Source: UBA3537 sp965657165 | GTDB taxonomy: Bacteria; Bacteroidota; Bacteroidia; Flavobacteriales; Flavobacteriaceae | DNA: 64,000 nucleotides | Reading direction: 5' to 3' | Assembly: GCA_965657165.1 (NCBI GenBank) | Contig: CBFHNG010000002.1 | Location: 23,902 to 87,901, forward strand | Shown: piece after piece, positions 52,574 to 61,650 of the stretch | Position numbering within the stretch: position 1 is the stretch's first letter | Layout: each line of letters starts with the position of its first letter | The notes under the pieces: generated by a model | What the model was told of the DNA's origin: nothing | What the model saw: only the letters and a program-made list of their open reading frames with translations | The model's database searches: none | Translations under genes and position numbers: made by a program

Positions 52574-55024
52574 ATGAAAGTTTTAAAATTTGGAGGAACT
52601 TCAGTAGGTTCTTCAGAAAATATCAATAAAGTTATTCAAATTGTCAGTCATGCATCTGAGAATCAATCTGTTGTGGTTGTAGTGTCAGCAGTTGGTGGAA
52701 TTACAGACAAGTTGATGAATGCTTCAAGCAAAGCCATTTCAAAAGATTTGGATTACAAAAGCGATTTTAATAAACTCAAAAAACAACATATTGACGTTAT
52801 AGAGGGGCTTTTGACAGGAGATTCATTGGAAAGTACTAAAGACATCATTTTAGAGAAGTTATTAGAACTAGAAAAGCTTCTGGATGGAATTTATTTAATC
52901 AATGAATTATCGGCTCAAACAACAGATAAGTTATTGAGTTTTGGAGAATTAATGTCTTCGCTTATCATTTTTGAAGCCATGCAACAAAAAGGGTTAAATG
53001 TTCAATTGAAAAATAGTCAAAACTTAATTGTTACGGATTCAAATTTCACAAATGCAGCCGTTCAATTTGAAGAAACCAATGCGAATATTACTACTTATTT
53101 TGAGCACAATGACAAATTAATAACGATTTTACCAGGATTTATTTCAAAGTCTGAAGATGGTGAAATTACGACTTTGGGGCGTGGCGGATCAGATTATACA
53201 GCAGCAATTGTTGCTTCTGCATTGGAGGCTAAATCTTTGGAAATTTGGACTGATGTAAGCGGTATGTATACCACCAATCCAAAACTCGTTAAGCAAGCAA
53301 AACCAATTCGTAAATTATCTTACTTTGAGGCCATAGAATTATCACATTTTGGAGCAAAAGTTTTATATCCTCCAACGGTATTGCCTGTACTGTACAAAAA
53401 TATTCCAATTCTCATCAAAAACACAATGGCACCAGATGAGGACGGTACTCTTATTACCAAAGATGTTGAAAATGGTAATTCTAACCCTATTAAGGGAATT
53501 AGTAATGTTAATGGGATTTCTTTGTTAACACTACAAGGCAACGGTATGGTTGGAATTCCTGGTTTTTCTAAGCGTTTGTTTGAAACCTTAGCACACGAAA
53601 AAATAAATGTCATTATTACAACTCAGGCTTCTTCTGAGCATTCTATATGTGTTGGTGTTGCAGACAAAGATGCAAAACTTGCCAAATTGGTATTAGATAA
53701 AGAATTTGAAAATGAAATTTCACTTTTAAAAATTGATCCTCTAGTACTTGAACAACATCTTTCGATTGTTGCAGTTATTGGTGATCGAATGAAAAATCAT
53801 CAAGGGATTAGTGGAAATATGTTTAGCACTTTGGGTAAAAACAATGTCAATATTCGTGCTATTGCACAAGGTGCTTCAGAAAGAAATATCACTGCTGTTA
53901 TCGCAGATAAAGATGTAAAAAAAGCACTTAATTGTTTACATGAATCCTTTTTTGAGGTTGAAACAAAACAACTCAATTTGTTTGTAATGGGTGTAGGAAA
54001 TGTAGGAAGTACGCTTTTAAGTCAAATCGAAAAACAAGCGTCTTACATTCAAAATACATTAAAACTAAAGATTAATATCGTTGGGCTTTCAAATTCAAAA
54101 CTTATGGCTTTTGATGAATCAGGAATTGATTTAAGACAATGGCAAGAAACCCTATTAAATGGAGAAAAAACAGATCCAATTGAGTTTTTTGAAAAGGCAA
54201 AAGCACTTAATTTAAGGAATTCAATGTTTGTTGATATTACTGCAAATGCAACTGTTGCAGGTACATATGACCATTATTTGAAAGAAAGTATTGCAGTGAT
54301 AGCGTGTAATAAAATTGCATGTTCTGCAAACTACGAACAATATCAAAATCTAAAGGATTTATCACGCAAATACAAAGCGCCTTTTCTTTTTGAAACCAAT
54401 GTTGGTGCAGGTCTTCCTGTAATTGATACTCTAAATCATTTAATTGCATCTGGAGATCGTATTCGTTCTATTCATGCTGTATTGTCGGGTAGTCTAAATT
54501 TTATCTTCAATAACTTCAACGATTCAACAGCATTCCATGAAGTTGTAAAAGAAGCACAAAAAGAAGGCTACACAGAACCTGATCCTAGAATTGATTTGAG
54601 TGGGACAGATGTGGCTCGAAAACTTCTTATATTAGCCAGAGAATCTGGGTATAAATTGAATATGTCTGATATTTTCAATGATGGATTTTTACCGAAGGGT
54701 GCATTAGAAGCTTCTTCGGTTAATGATTTTTATTCATTAATAAAATCTAAAGATGAAGCGTTCAAAACGTTGCTAAATTCAGCAAATAACAACGATGCAA
54801 AATTAAAATATGTTGCCTCGTTTATCGATGGAAAAGCAAATGTTGGTCTTCAAGAAATTCCAGCAAGTCATCCATTTTATAATTTAGAAGGAAAGGATAA
54901 TATTGTGATGTTTTACACAGAACGTTACAGTGACCAACCACTTATTATTAAAGGTGCTGGAGCAGGATCTGAAGTGACAGCCTCAGGACTTTTTGCAGAT
55001 ATTATAAGAGCATCAAATATTTAA
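52574..55024 (+). CDS. thrA: Bifunctional aspartokinase / homoserine dehydrogenase
   Basis: ThrA catalyses the first and third steps from aspartate to threonine. The 816 residues match E. coli ThrA (820). The kinase domain (1-about 285) starts MKVLKFGGTSVGSSENI and has GRGGSDYTAA. Two ACT domains (about 310-460) with NVNIRAIAQGASERNI are the site of threonine feedback. The dehydrogenase domain (about 465-816) has VMGVGNVGSTLL, ETNVGAGLPVI and EGYTEPDPRIDLSGTDVARKL (split motif). It leads thrA-thrB-thrC. Confidence 0.97.
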   Translation: MKVLKFGGTSVGSSENINKVIQIVSHASENQSVVVVVSAVGGITDKLMNASSKAISKDLDYKSDFNKLKKQHIDVIEGLLTGDSLESTKDIILEKLLELEKLLDGIYLINELSAQTTDKLLSFGELMSSLIIFEAMQQKGLNVQLKNSQNLIVTDSNFTNAAVQFEETNANITTYFEHNDKLITILPGFISKSEDGEITTLGRGGSDYTAAIVASALEAKSLEIWTDVSGMYTTNPKLVKQAKPIRKLSYFEAIELSHFGAKVLYPPTVLPVLYKNIPILIKNTMAPDEDGTLITKDVENGNSNPIKGISNVNGISLLTLQGNGMVGIPGFSKRLFETLAHEKINVIITTQASSEHSICVGVADKDAKLAKLVLDKEFENEISLLKIDPLVLEQHLSIVAVIGDRMKNHQGISGNMFSTLGKNNVNIRAIAQGASERNITAVIADKDVKKALNCLHESFFEVETKQLNLFVMGVGNVGSTLLSQIEKQASYIQNTLKLKINIVGLSNSKLMAFDESGIDLRQWQETLLNGEKTDPIEFFEKAKALNLRNSMFVDITANATVAGTYDHYLKESIAVIACNKIACSANYEQYQNLKDLSRKYKAPFLFETNVGAGLPVIDTLNHLIASGDRIRSIHAVLSGSLNFIFNNFNDSTAFHEVVKEAQKEGYTEPDPRIDLSGTDVARKLLILARESGYKLNMSDIFNDGFLPKGALEASSVNDFYSLIKSKDEAFKTLLNSANNNDAKLKYVASFIDGKANVGLQEIPASHPFYNLEGKDNIVMFYTERYSDQPLIIKGAGAGSEVTASGLFADIIRASNI

Positions 55025-55033
55025 ACTAATGAA

Positions 55034-55963
55034 ATGAAAGAAGTAAAAATTTTCTCACCAGGTACAGTTGCCAATGTGGGCTGTGGTTTTGATGTTTTAG
55101 GCTTTTGTCTAGATGCAATCGGTGATGAAATGATTATTAGAAAAACACCTAAGAAAGGGCTTCACATCACAAAAATTGAAGGTGGCTATGACCTTCCTTT
55201 CAATGTAAATGAAAACGTAGCAGGTGTTTCAGCTCTTGCGCTTTATAAAGATGCTCAACCAGACTTTGGTTTTGAAATTGAAATTTATAAAAACATAAAA
55301 CCTGGTAGTGGAATTGGGAGTAGTGCTGCAAGTGCTGCTGGAAGTGTTTTTGGGATGAATTATCTTCTTGGAAATCCATATACTAAACAAGAACTCACAA
55401 CTTTTGCAATGAAAGGAGAAGCCATTGCAAGTAAATCCGAGCATGCCGATAACATCGCTCCTGCCCTTTTTGGAGGTTTTACCCTTGTAAAAAGTAATCA
55501 ACCTTTGGAAGTAATACAACTTCCTACTCCCGAAGAACTATATGCCGTTATTGCACATCAACAAATAGAAATTAAAACTTCTGAAGCTAGATCTATTTTA
55601 CCAAAAGAAATCCCTCTTTCAGACGCTATAGTACAATGGGCAAATTTAGGAAGTTTGATTCATGCATTGCACACAAACGATTATATACTTATTGGAAATT
55701 CATTGAAAGATGTTGTGGTTGAACCCCATAGAAGCAAATTAATTCCAAATTTTAAAGCATTAAAAAACAGTGCATTAGATGCCAATGCCTTGGGAACATC
55801 TATTGCCGGTTCAGGTCCTTCAGTATTTAGCTTATGTAAAGGTGAAAGTGTAGCCCTTCAGGTTAAAACTGCACAAAAACAGTTATTAAAATCTACACAT
55901 ATTCCATTCGAAATTTATGTTTCTAAAATAAATACTCAAGGCATTAGAATTTTAACCCAATAA
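55034..55963 (+). CDS. thrB: Homoserine kinase
   Basis: ThrB is a GHMP kinase that phosphorylates homoserine. The 309 residues include FSPGTVANVGCGFDVLGF near the start, the ATP loop PGSGIGSSAASAAGSVFG (about residues 91-108), and GTSIAGSGPSVFSLC at the C-terminus. It lies 9 bp after thrA and 3 bp before thrC. Confidence 0.96.
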   Translation: MKEVKIFSPGTVANVGCGFDVLGFCLDAIGDEMIIRKTPKKGLHITKIEGGYDLPFNVNENVAGVSALALYKDAQPDFGFEIEIYKNIKPGSGIGSSAASAAGSVFGMNYLLGNPYTKQELTTFAMKGEAIASKSEHADNIAPALFGGFTLVKSNQPLEVIQLPTPEELYAVIAHQQIEIKTSEARSILPKEIPLSDAIVQWANLGSLIHALHTNDYILIGNSLKDVVVEPHRSKLIPNFKALKNSALDANALGTSIAGSGPSVFSLCKGESVALQVKTAQKQLLKSTHIPFEIYVSKINTQGIRILTQ

Positions 55964-55966
55964 TCT

Positions 55967-57262
55967 ATGAAATATTATAGCTTAAACAAGCAAGCACCCG
56001 ATTCAAATTTTGAAAATGCTGTACGAAAGGGATTAGCACCAGACAGAGGGCTTTATTTTCCTGAGCATATTTCGCCTTTAAATGAAGATTTCTTTGAAAA
56101 ACTCGATGAATTATCTCATTCAGAAATTGCTTTTAAAGCGATTCAGCAATTTGTTGGAGATGAAATTCCAAATGATGATTTGAAGCAAATTGTAGAAGAT
56201 ACATTAAATTTCGATTTCCCTATTGTAGATATTGAAGAAGGAATTTCAACCCTCGAATTGTTTCATGGACCAACAATGGCATTCAAAGATGTTGGAGCAC
56301 GTTTTATGGCACGTTGTTTAGGCTATTTTAATAGAAATAATAATGCCGAAGTTACTGTTTTAGTGGCTACTTCTGGTGATACTGGAGGAGCTGTTGCTAG
56401 TGGTTTTCTTGGTGTCAAAGGCGTTCGCGTTGTTATCCTTTACCCTAGTGGTAAAGTAAGTGATGTTCAAGAAAAACAACTGACAACATTAGGACAAAAC
56501 ATAACCGCCTTAGAGGTTGACGGTACTTTTGATGATTGTCAAGATATGGTAAAAAAGGCCTTTTTGGATGTCGATTTGACCTCGCAATTAGAGTTAACTT
56601 CAGCCAATTCAATTAATGTGGCACGTTGGTTACCACAAATGTTTTATTTTATGTTTGCCTACAAACAATTAAAAGCATTAGATAAACCTATCGTATTTTC
56701 TGTTCCAAGTGGTAATTTTGGAAATATTTGTGCTGGAATGGTTGCACAAAAACTTGGATTTCCAATTGAACATTTTATTGCCTCTAATAACGCCAACAAT
56801 GTTGTAACCAGGTTTTTAGAGACGAATACATATAATCCTAAGCCATCAATTCAGACCATTAGTAATGCTATGGATGTTGGGAATCCAAGTAATTTTATTC
56901 GAATTCAAGCGCTGCATGATAATGATATCAATAAATTGAAATCCAATTTGTCATCTTACAGCTTTACTGATGATGAAACTAAAACTGCTTTAGAAACGAT
57001 TTATTCAAATTCTGGATATATTGCAGACCCTCATGGTGCAGTTGGATATTTAGGTGCAAAAGCCCATTTATCAAATCATTCAAATTCTCAAGTTGTATTT
57101 TTAGAAACTGCACATCCCACAAAATTTTTAGACGTTGTTGAAGATGTGATTCCTGAAAAAATAGAACTACCTCCACAAATTCAAGCTGTAATTGACCAAC
57201 AAAAGCATGCGACTTTTGTCAAAAATTATGAGGAATTTAAATCTTTTATGTTGAAATTTTAA
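55967..57262 (+). CDS. thrC: Threonine synthase
   Basis: ThrC converts O-phosphohomoserine to threonine with PLP. The 431 residues have YYSLNKQAPDSNFENAVRKG-type N-terminus (first 20 after Met-Lys), FHGPTMAFKDVGARFMA with the PLP Lys, VATSGDTGGAVASGF, and SVPSGNFGNICAGM. It is the E. coli-like longer form. It closes the thr operon, with a 52-bp gap before gcvT. Confidence 0.96.
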   Translation: MKYYSLNKQAPDSNFENAVRKGLAPDRGLYFPEHISPLNEDFFEKLDELSHSEIAFKAIQQFVGDEIPNDDLKQIVEDTLNFDFPIVDIEEGISTLELFHGPTMAFKDVGARFMARCLGYFNRNNNAEVTVLVATSGDTGGAVASGFLGVKGVRVVILYPSGKVSDVQEKQLTTLGQNITALEVDGTFDDCQDMVKKAFLDVDLTSQLELTSANSINVARWLPQMFYFMFAYKQLKALDKPIVFSVPSGNFGNICAGMVAQKLGFPIEHFIASNNANNVVTRFLETNTYNPKPSIQTISNAMDVGNPSNFIRIQALHDNDINKLKSNLSSYSFTDDETKTALETIYSNSGYIADPHGAVGYLGAKAHLSNHSNSQVVFLETAHPTKFLDVVEDVIPEKIELPPQIQAVIDQQKHATFVKNYEEFKSFMLKF

Positions 57263-57286
57263 CACAAATTAAGTACAAAATTTATG

Positions 57287-57315
57287 TAGATTTGTGGTCT
57301 AAATAATATAGACCA
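57287..57315 (+). promoter_or_regulatory. Promoter element and start-codon hairpin of gcvT
   Basis: TAGATTTG (57287-57294) matches TAnnTTTG. Directly after it TGGTCTA (57295-57301) and TAGACCA (57309-57315) form a 7-bp stem with a 7-base loop whose last base is the A of the gcvT start codon. A hairpin there could limit translation initiation. Confidence 0.45.
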
Positions 57316-58397
57316 TGAAACAAGTTGCCCTTTCACATATTCACCAAGCTCTGGGTGCTAAAATGATCCCTTTTGCGGGCTACAACATGCCTGTACAATA
57401 TGAAGGTGTTAATATAGAGCATGAAACTGTTCGAAACCATGTTGGAGTCTTTGATGTTTCACATATGGGAGAATTTTTAATTGAAGGACCAAACGCTTTA
57501 GGTTTAATTCAATCTGTTTGTTCAAATGACGCTTCAGTACTCAGCATTGGGAAAGCACAATATAGTTGTATACCAAACACAACAGGCGGAATTGTAGACG
57601 ACCTCATTATATATCGGGTAAAGGAAGAAACTTATCTTTTGGTAGTTAATGCCAGTAACATAGAAAAAGACTGGAATTGGATCAGTTCCAAAAATCATAT
57701 GGGCGCTACAATGAAAAATATTAGTGATGATTATTCGCTTTTGGCAATTCAAGGTCCAAAAGCCGTAGAAGCCATGCAGTCATTGAGTAGCACAGATTTA
57801 TCATCCATTAAATTTTACAATTTTGAAGTTTCAGATTTTGCAGGAATCGACCATGTGATTATTTCTGCAACAGGATATACTGGTAGTGGAGGATTTGAAA
57901 TCTACTGTAAAAATTCTGAAGTAGAACATATATGGAATAAAGTCTTTGAAGCTGGAAAAAATTTTGGAATTAAACCCATAGGATTAGCAGCAAGAGATAC
58001 TCTTCGTTTAGAAATGGGCTATTGTTTATATGGTAATGATATTGATGACACCACATCGCCTATTGAAGCAGGATTGGGCTGGATTACAAAATTCAATAAA
58101 GTGTTTACAAATCATGAAGCCCTCCAAAAGCAAAAAGAACATGGTGTAGAAAGAAAATTGGTTGGTTTTGAACTAAATGAACGTGGTATTCCTCGAAAAG
58201 ATTATCCAATTTTAGATGCCAATGGAAATTCTATTGGAGCAGTAACCTCTGGAACTATGGCACCATCTGTTTGCAAAGGTATAGGCATGGGTTATGTATC
58301 TATTGGATCTTCAAAAGTTGGAAGTGAAATTTTTATTCAAATTAGAAAAAAAACCATTTCTGCAACAGTTGTGAAACTTCCATTTTATAAAGGCTAA
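57315..58397 (+). CDS. gcvT: Aminomethyltransferase (glycine cleavage T protein)
   Basis: GcvT releases ammonia from the lipoyl-bound aminomethyl group and passes the carbon to tetrahydrofolate. The 360 residues match the family, with MIPFAGYNMPVQYEG, FDVSHMGEFLIEG (catalytic Asp is in the related VVNASNIEKD motif), GYTGSGGFEIY, GLAARDTLRLEMGYCLYG and VTSGTMAPS. The other glycine cleavage genes are not here. It is followed by an RmlD-like gene after 17 bp. Confidence 0.96.
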   Translation: MKQVALSHIHQALGAKMIPFAGYNMPVQYEGVNIEHETVRNHVGVFDVSHMGEFLIEGPNALGLIQSVCSNDASVLSIGKAQYSCIPNTTGGIVDDLIIYRVKEETYLLVVNASNIEKDWNWISSKNHMGATMKNISDDYSLLAIQGPKAVEAMQSLSSTDLSSIKFYNFEVSDFAGIDHVIISATGYTGSGGFEIYCKNSEVEHIWNKVFEAGKNFGIKPIGLAARDTLRLEMGYCLYGNDIDDTTSPIEAGLGWITKFNKVFTNHEALQKQKEHGVERKLVGFELNERGIPRKDYPILDANGNSIGAVTSGTMAPSVCKGIGMGYVSIGSSKVGSEIFIQIRKKTISATVVKLPFYKG

Positions 58398-58414
58398 TTT
58401 CTTAATATTTTAAA

Positions 58415-59248
58415 ATGATACAGCAAAAGCATCGTATATTGATTTTAGGTGCGAGTGGCTTTTTAGGAAATTCTATTTACAAAGAATTATCTTCTTATTT
58501 CAAAACCTTTGGAACATATCATACGCCAAAAGCTTCCTTTGAAAATAACCATCATTTTTTTGAATATAACTTTGAAGAAGATGATATTATTGAGTTGCTT
58601 TCAGCTTTGCAACCTACAATTATTATTTCGGCATTGAGAGGAACATTTCCTTCGCAATTGTTGGCGCACAGACATATATATCAGTACTTAAAAGGACAAA
58701 AAAAGAGTAAAATCATATTTTTATCTTCTGCTAATGTTTTTGACGCCTACAGCAAATACCCTAGTTATGAAACCGATACGACCCTAAGCAATAGTATTTA
58801 TGGTCATTTCAAAATTCGTGTAGAACAACAGCTTTTAAAGTTGCCTAAACGTCAGGTAGCAATTATTAGATTGCCTATGGTTTTTGGGACACAATCGCCA
58901 CGCGTGAATGAAATGAAATTACTTCACCAAGTCAATGAACCCATAGAGTTATTTCCAAATTTAATCATGAATGTATGCACCGATAAAAGAGTGGTACAGC
59001 AGATACATTATATCATTAATCGTAACAAAAATGGGGTGTTTCATTGTGGCAGTAATGATTTGGTACATCACGATGATTTTATCAAAGAATTAGTCCGTCA
59101 ATTAGGACTATTTCAACCTAAATTTAAATATGTGTATACCACTAATGAAGAACGCTATTTGGCAGTTTTACCCAAATATAACAAGCTCCCCAAGCATCTT
59201 TTGTTTGAGAATTTATCTGTATTTACTGATATTATTAAAACGTTTTAA
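58415..59248 (+). CDS. RmlD/SDR-extended sugar-nucleotide reductase-like protein
   Basis: The 277-residue protein has the NAD(P) loop LGASGFLGNSIYKEL (12-26) and an extended SDR fold. The expected YxxxK appears as YGHFKIRVE, with the Ser in FLSSANVFD, so catalytic residues are present. It resembles RmlD-type dTDP-4-dehydrorhamnose reductases but also general NAD-dependent epimerases; no sugar pathway genes are adjacent, so the substrate is unknown. It follows gcvT in the same direction. Confidence 0.72.
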   Translation: MIQQKHRILILGASGFLGNSIYKELSSYFKTFGTYHTPKASFENNHHFFEYNFEEDDIIELLSALQPTIIISALRGTFPSQLLAHRHIYQYLKGQKKSKIIFLSSANVFDAYSKYPSYETDTTLSNSIYGHFKIRVEQQLLKLPKRQVAIIRLPMVFGTQSPRVNEMKLLHQVNEPIELFPNLIMNVCTDKRVVQQIHYIINRNKNGVFHCGSNDLVHHDDFIKELVRQLGLFQPKFKYVYTTNEERYLAVLPKYNKLPKHLLFENLSVFTDIIKTF

Positions 59249-59258
59249 ATGCACATTA

Positions 59259-59289
59259 TTTGTATATATGATAAGCATTCATATTTTTG
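59259..59289 (+). promoter_or_regulatory. Bacteroidota-type promoter for the yebC-family gene
   Basis: TTTG (59259-59262), a 19-bp spacer and TATTTTTG (59282-59289) match the consensus exactly. The start would be near 59295, about 19 bases before the start codon. Confidence 0.8.
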
Positions 59290-59313
59290 TTAAATAATTA
59301 ATTTTTAATATTT

Positions 59314-60027
59314 ATGGGAAGAGCATTTGAATTTCGTAAAGCTAGAAAAATGAAACGTTGGTCTGCGATGAGTAAGGCCTTTACACGTATCGGGAAAGAT
59401 ATTGTGATGGCGGTCAAAGAAGGTGGTCCAGACCCTGATAGTAATTCTCGATTGCGAGCAGTGATTCAAAATGCGAAATCGGTCAATATGCCAAAAGACA
59501 ATATTGAACGTGCCATAAAACGTGCGAGTGACAAAAATCAAGGCGACTACAAAGAAGTACTTTTTGAAGGCTATGCGCCACATGGCATTGCAATTTTAGT
59601 AGAAACAGCAACAGATAACAACACTCGAACGGTGGCCAATGTTAGAAGTTATTTTAACAAGTGTGATGGCAGTTTAGGAACTTCAGGTTCTGTTGTATTT
59701 ATGTTCGATCATACTTGTAATTTTAGAATTAATTCAGAGGGTTTGGATGCAGAAGAAATTGAACTTGAGTTTATAGACTATGGCGCAGAAGAGGTGTTTT
59801 CTGACGAAGATGGCATTTTAATTTATGCACCTTTTGAATGTTTTGGGGCTATTCAATCTGAATTAGAGTCTCGAAATATTGAAATTCTTTCTTCAGGATT
59901 TGAACGAATTCCTCAAATTACAAAACCGCTCAATACAGATCAAATTGCTGATGTTGAAAAATTATTAGAAAAACTTGAAGAAGATGATGATGTTCAAAAC
60001 GTTTATCATACAATGGAAATTTCTTAA
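59314..60027 (+). CDS. YebC/PmpR-family protein
   Basis: The 237-residue protein begins MGRAFEFRKARKMKRW, has FTRIGKDIVMAVKEGGPDP, MPKDNIERAIKRAS and YAPHGIAILVETATDN, the signature order of the YebC family. Members have been described as DNA-binding regulators and more recently as factors that relieve ribosome stalling. The first residues (AFEFRKARK instead of GHSKWANIK) mark the Bacteroidota-type branch. Its stop codon overlaps that of the convergent acyltransferase gene. Confidence 0.92.
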   Translation: MGRAFEFRKARKMKRWSAMSKAFTRIGKDIVMAVKEGGPDPDSNSRLRAVIQNAKSVNMPKDNIERAIKRASDKNQGDYKEVLFEGYAPHGIAILVETATDNNTRTVANVRSYFNKCDGSLGTSGSVVFMFDHTCNFRINSEGLDAEEIELEFIDYGAEEVFSDEDGILIYAPFECFGAIQSELESRNIEILSSGFERIPQITKPLNTDQIADVEKLLEKLEEDDDVQNVYHTMEIS

Positions 60028-60569
60028 GAATATTCAGGAATTTTACCTTCTACCCCATCAAAAAAGGAACGCATAAACTTAAAATCCTCCTCTATATCGT
60101 CAGTTGGGTAAAAAGGTTCGGAAAATTTATTTTCTTTATTTTTAAAATCAAGAGTAAACATTAAAATTGGAACGTTTGCTTTTTTGGCGATGTAATAAAA
60201 TCCTGTTTTCCAAGCGTCTACTTTTTTTCGTGTGCCCTCTGGTGCAATTGCCATTCGAAATTCTTTCTTTTCATTAAAAAGTCGTGCTATAGCATCAACC
60301 TGCTTTTCATTGGCTTTTCTAACCACAGGAGCACCGCCAAGACTTTTAAAAATCCAACCCGTCAAAGGATTAAATAATGCTTTCTTACCCACAAAATTTG
60401 CTTGTATACCCAGCACTGATCGCAGTAACACCCCTATATAAAAATCATGCCAACTGGTGTGTGGTACGGCAATTATAACCGCTTTTTTTACATGATCAAA
60501 GTCGTTAAATCCTGTGGCCTTCCAACCTAAAATTTTTTGATAAATAAATTTAGAAATATATTTTATCAT
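60024..60569 (-). CDS. 1-acyl-glycerol-3-phosphate acyltransferase-like protein
   Basis: The 181-residue protein has the acyltransferase HX4D motif in PHTSWHD (residues about 36-42) and the APEGTRKK motif that binds glycerol phosphate in PlsC-type enzymes. It is short and has little membrane character beyond the N-terminus, like the flavobacterial PlsC-like proteins. It may acylate lysophospholipid or another envelope lipid. It shares its start base with the stop of the upstream KdnB-like gene, so the two are coupled. Confidence 0.82.
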   Translation of the reverse strand: MIKYISKFIYQKILGWKATGFNDFDHVKKAVIIAVPHTSWHDFYIGVLLRSVLGIQANFVGKKALFNPLTGWIFKSLGGAPVVRKANEKQVDAIARLFNEKKEFRMAIAPEGTRKKVDAWKTGFYYIAKKANVPILMFTLDFKNKENKFSEPFYPTDDIEEDFKFMRSFFDGVEGKIPEYS

Positions 60570-61648
60570 TACATTTTTGAGTAAAGCTTCTCAAGCTTGG
60601 ATCGAGTTATTACTGATTTCCATTGATTGCCAATTGCATTTTCCCAAAGCGGAGTAAGACTCAGCGCAACATCGATCATAGCATCCATTTGTTTTTGTGT
60701 CAACGATTTGCAAACATCTTTAGGAAGAGTTATATGATGTTTTTTCGTCATGGACTTAAAAATTGCAACATCCTTTGGATAAAACTCCTCTAGATGATTA
60801 AAAACTATACAATTTCCAACGCCATGTTTAATCCCTAAAACAAAAGATAACCCATAACTCATCGCATGAGCAACTCCAACTTGTGAATAAGCAATACTCA
60901 TTCCACCGTGCCAAGAGGCCATCATGAGTTTATCTTGCATTTCCTCAAAGCTATCATTTCCCAAAAATACCTCATGACATAACTCGTATGCCATTTCTCC
61001 ATAAGATTTACTGAATGTATTGATGAAGTTTCCGTTTAAGGATTCTACACAATGAATAAAACAATCCATTCCTGTATAAAACCATTGATTCATTTCAACG
61101 CCATCTGTTAATTCAGGATCTAAAATTACCTGATCAAAAGGAGTAAAATCACTATTTAAGCCTAATTTTAATTTTGATCCACACAAAATTGCTGTTCTTG
61201 ATACTTCTGCGCCTGTTCCAGAAATTGTTGGTATACCTACATGATACACACCAGGCGTTTTTAATAGGTCCCAGCCTTGATATTCTTCACTCAAGCCGTT
61301 GTTGGTAAGCATTACTGAAACAGCCTTTGCCAAATCCATAATACTACCACCACCAATACCTATGATTCCAGATGGAATAGCTTTTGTTTTTAAAATAATA
61401 TTTTCAACTAATGCATCAACTTGTGTTGTTTTGGGTTCTTCTGCTGATGAGATAAAAACGATATAATCATCATATAGTAAAGAAATTCTTGAAATAAGAT
61501 TTGGATTATTTTCAAAAACATCATCAATGAAATAAATAAAGGGTGCACGTTCGTTTTGACGTTTTGGCTCAATAATTTCATTTAATTGATTAAAACTACC
61601 GCGACCAAATACCACTTTAGATACCATAGGAAAATTTTTAAAACTCAT
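60569..61648 (-). CDS. kdnB: KdnB-like Kdo 8-oxidase, iron-type alcohol dehydrogenase
   Basis: The 359 residues form an iron-dependent alcohol dehydrogenase-fold protein with VVFGRGSFNQL, GIGGGSIMDLAKA (NAD loop), PTISGTGAEVSRTAIL, GMDCFIHCVESL and GIKHGVGNC (metal-binding His). From memory it matches Shewanella KdnB along most of its length, including QGWDLLKTPGVYHVG and LGLNSDFTPFDQ. KdnB oxidises the 8-OH of Kdo so that KdnA can aminate it to 8-amino-Kdo. It sits 2 bp behind kdsB, which supports a role in Kdo metabolism. No kdnA is in the window. Confidence 0.72.
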   Translation of the reverse strand: MSFKNFPMVSKVVFGRGSFNQLNEIIEPKRQNERAPFIYFIDDVFENNPNLISRISLLYDDYIVFISSAEEPKTTQVDALVENIILKTKAIPSGIIGIGGGSIMDLAKAVSVMLTNNGLSEEYQGWDLLKTPGVYHVGIPTISGTGAEVSRTAILCGSKLKLGLNSDFTPFDQVILDPELTDGVEMNQWFYTGMDCFIHCVESLNGNFINTFSKSYGEMAYELCHEVFLGNDSFEEMQDKLMMASWHGGMSIAYSQVGVAHAMSYGLSFVLGIKHGVGNCIVFNHLEEFYPKDVAIFKSMTKKHHITLPKDVCKSLTQKQMDAMIDVALSLTPLWENAIGNQWKSVITRSKLEKLYSKM

Positions 61649-61650
61649 AT

